NCBI GenBank assembly: GCA_013002925.1 | Contig: JABDLQ010000398.1 | Span: 1 to 7,743 of the forward strand | Source of the DNA: Gammaproteobacteria bacterium | GTDB taxonomy: Bacteria > Pseudomonadota > Gammaproteobacteria > Steroidobacterales > SZUA-146 | Reading direction: 5' to 3' | Length of the DNA: 7,743 nucleotides | Shown: positions 6,212 to 7,743 of the stretch, piece by piece | How positions within the stretch are numbered: position 1 is the stretch's first letter | Layout: each line of letters starts with the position of its first letter | Position numbers and translations under genes: made by a program | The notes under the pieces: model-generated | Seen by the model: the letters and a program-made list of their open reading frames with translations, nothing else | Told to the model about the DNA's origin: nothing | The model's database searches: none

Positions 6212-7743
6212 ACGCAGTACCGCCTGCGGCACAGGAGTCACACGCAAGTGATGATAATCCGCCCAATGTAGAAGCGATCAGCCTTTACAAACGGCGCGAG
6301 AAAATCTTCGTGCATTACGTCGGCGGCAAGTTTCAGAAGCTGCGTCTGTATACCGGTTGGCCCCTGCTGTTGGGCTATTTTCTGTTGCCGTGGGTGCCGT
6401 GGGGTGAGCGCCAGGCTGTGTTGTTTGATTTGCCGGGTCGGCAATTCTATATATTTGGCATTACCTTCTGGCCGCAGGATTTTATGCTGCTGGCCTGGCT
6501 CTTGATTATTGCCGCGTTTGCGTTGTTTGCAATCACCTCGATGGTGGGGCGGCTGTGGTGTGGTTATACCTGTCCACAAACTGTCTGGACAGCGGTCTTC
6601 ATGTGGATTGAAAAACGCACGGAGGGTTCGCGTAACCAGCGCATGCGCCTGGACAAGCAACCCATGTCCTTAAACAAGTTTAGCCGCCGCGGTATCAAGC
6701 ATCTGCTATGGATCGGCTTTGCACTGCTGACCGGCATCACGTTTGTCGGTTATTTTTATCCGATCAGATCACTGCTACCTGATGTGCTGACCGTTAATGC
6801 CGGTTTCTGGCCGATGGCCTGGGTGGTTTTCTTTACGCTGGCAACCTACATCAATGCCGGCTGGTTGCGTGAGCAGGTGTGCATCTACATGTGCCCCTAT
6901 GCGCGTTTTCAATCTGCAATGATTGACAAGGACACATTGGTGGTCGCGTATGATGGCCGCCGCGGGGAACCCCGGGGGTCACGCAAGCGCGGCCCGAAAC
7001 CGGTGGAGATCGGAGACTGCATTAACTGCACGCTGTGCGTGCAGGTCTGTCCGACGGGTATCGATATCCGTGACGGACTGCAATATGAGTGTATCCAATG
7101 TGCCAATTGTATCGATGCCTGCGATCAGGTGATGGATAAGATGGGATATGCAAAAGGGCTTATTCGCTATGCGTCAGAGCGTTCTCTCAAAGAAGGGCCT
7201 GCTGCGAAACCACATTTTTTTCGTGCCCGGACGCTTGGCTATATCGGTGCCATTTCCGTCATGATCGGCTTGTTTGCTTTTGTATTGGCTACGCGAATCC
7301 CGTTCGCCATCGATGTGTTGCGCGAACGCGGCGAGCTGTTTCATATTGTCGACGACTCCATTCGCAATGATTACACGTTGAAAGTAGTAAACAAATCCCA
7401 AATACCGATGAGCTTTAATCTGAGCGTGCTGGACACTGGTCCAGGTAGCGGTAGCAGTGCAACGCTCAAACTGAGCATTGACCCGCGCATCGAAGTGCCC
7501 GCGGGCGATGTGCTGACTATGCCTCTAAGCCTCACCTCTTTACGCGCCGACATAGACCGCAACATCACGAACATAAAACTGCGCCTGTGCGAGTTTGCCG
7601 GCGAGCGCTGCGTAGAAGGTGAAACCCGGTTCATTGCGCCTCCTGCAGGAGCGACATCCAGCCGCGATAAAACCACGGAGGAGATCCCAAACCAGAGTAG
7701 GGTAGGAGCCCCCCTCACAACATCCCCAAACGTCCGCAAGATT
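6208..7743 (+). CDS. ccoG: cytochrome c oxidase accessory protein CcoG/FixG (partial, 3' end outside window)
   Basis: The first 512 codons of a membrane iron-sulfur protein needed for cbb3 oxidase assembly; the Rhodobacter capsulatus homologue has been reported as a cupric reductase that helps supply copper to CuB. About five membrane segments are visible (near 48-66, 91-112, 164-184, 200-218 and 343-362). The first helices end in CGYTCPQTVW (Cys118/122), and CIYMCPYARFQ follows (Cys225/229). Two ferredoxin-type motifs are CINCTLCVQVCP (Cys271, 274, 277, 281) and Cys295, 298, 301, 305, the latter followed by DQVMDKMGYAKGLIRY. A periplasmic Ig-like domain spans about 375-478. The ATG overlaps the ccoP stop, with AAGG four bases before it. 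From about residue 480 the sequence becomes polar and unlike the domain before it, and no stop is reached by base 7743. It may be a long tail or a lost stop. Confidence 0.94.
   Translation, partial: MNAVPPAAQESHASDDNPPNVEAISLYKRREKIFVHYVGGKFQKLRLYTGWPLLLGYFLLPWVPWGERQAVLFDLPGRQFYIFGITFWPQDFMLLAWLLIIAAFALFAITSMVGRLWCGYTCPQTVWTAVFMWIEKRTEGSRNQRMRLDKQPMSLNKFSRRGIKHLLWIGFALLTGITFVGYFYPIRSLLPDVLTVNAGFWPMAWVVFFTLATYINAGWLREQVCIYMCPYARFQSAMIDKDTLVVAYDGRRGEPRGSRKRGPKPVEIGDCINCTLCVQVCPTGIDIRDGLQYECIQCANCIDACDQVMDKMGYAKGLIRYASERSLKEGPAAKPHFFRARTLGYIGAISVMIGLFAFVLATRIPFAIDVLRERGELFHIVDDSIRNDYTLKVVNKSQIPMSFNLSVLDTGPGSGSSATLKLSIDPRIEVPAGDVLTMPLSLTSLRADIDRNITNIKLRLCEFAGERCVEGETRFIAPPAGATSSRDKTTEEIPNQSRVGAPLTTSPNVRKI

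Noticed and set aside
7640..7651. CTCCTGCAGGAG considered as a transcription terminator
   Set aside because: It is not followed by a run of T, and it lies inside the open ccoG frame, so a terminator is not supported.
7700..7720. GTAGGAGC near the right edge considered as the start of a REP-type palindromic repeat
   Set aside because: Only the first bases resemble such elements. The complementary arm is not present before the window ends.

Overview
This window looks like chromosomal DNA of a proteobacterium, most likely a gammaproteobacterium or a close relative. The guess rests on a complete ccoNOQP cluster followed directly by ccoG, on the style of the protein sequences, and on moderate base composition (mid-fifties percent G+C by eye, not counted). 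No mobile element, tRNA, rRNA or CRISPR array is visible.

The left third (1-2701) reads on the minus strand. In order of transcription it holds a flavin- and iron-sulfur-containing NAD(P)H oxidoreductase of the glutamate-synthase small-chain type (875-2701). After a 115-base gap comes the 5' part of a fused gamma/alpha subunit of a 2-oxoacid:ferredoxin oxidoreductase (759 down to the window edge at base 1). Together they suggest an enzyme that oxidises a 2-oxoacid, probably 2-oxoglutarate, and passes the electrons through ferredoxin-type clusters and FAD to NAD(P)+. The beta subunit would be expected just beyond base 1.

The middle (2702-3034) is a 333-base divergent intergenic region without a gene. 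It holds a perfect 13-base palindrome that overlaps a degenerate FNR/Anr-like box and a consensus-like TTGACA, plus a short direct repeat. No complete promoter can be assigned with confidence.

The right half (3035-7743) is a plus-strand operon for the high-affinity cbb3-type cytochrome c oxidase: ccoN, ccoO, ccoQ, ccoP and ccoG. All four junctions are 4-base ATGA overlaps, so translation is probably coupled through the whole operon. CcoN carries the haem-copper oxygen-reducing site, CcoO and CcoP carry c-type haems that bring electrons in, CcoQ is the small accessory subunit, and CcoG is a membrane iron-sulfur protein needed for assembly. The ccoG frame is still open at the right edge.

The content is mostly well-known families. 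The points worth a second look are the divergent pairing of an oxygen-sensitive 2-oxoacid oxidoreductase with a microaerobic oxidase, an altered FAD-binding glycine motif, an 18-base tandem duplication that doubles the ccoP ribosome-binding site inside ccoQ, small palindromes in the two intergenic regions, and the unusual C-terminal tail of CcoG. I do not see a clearly undescribed system.
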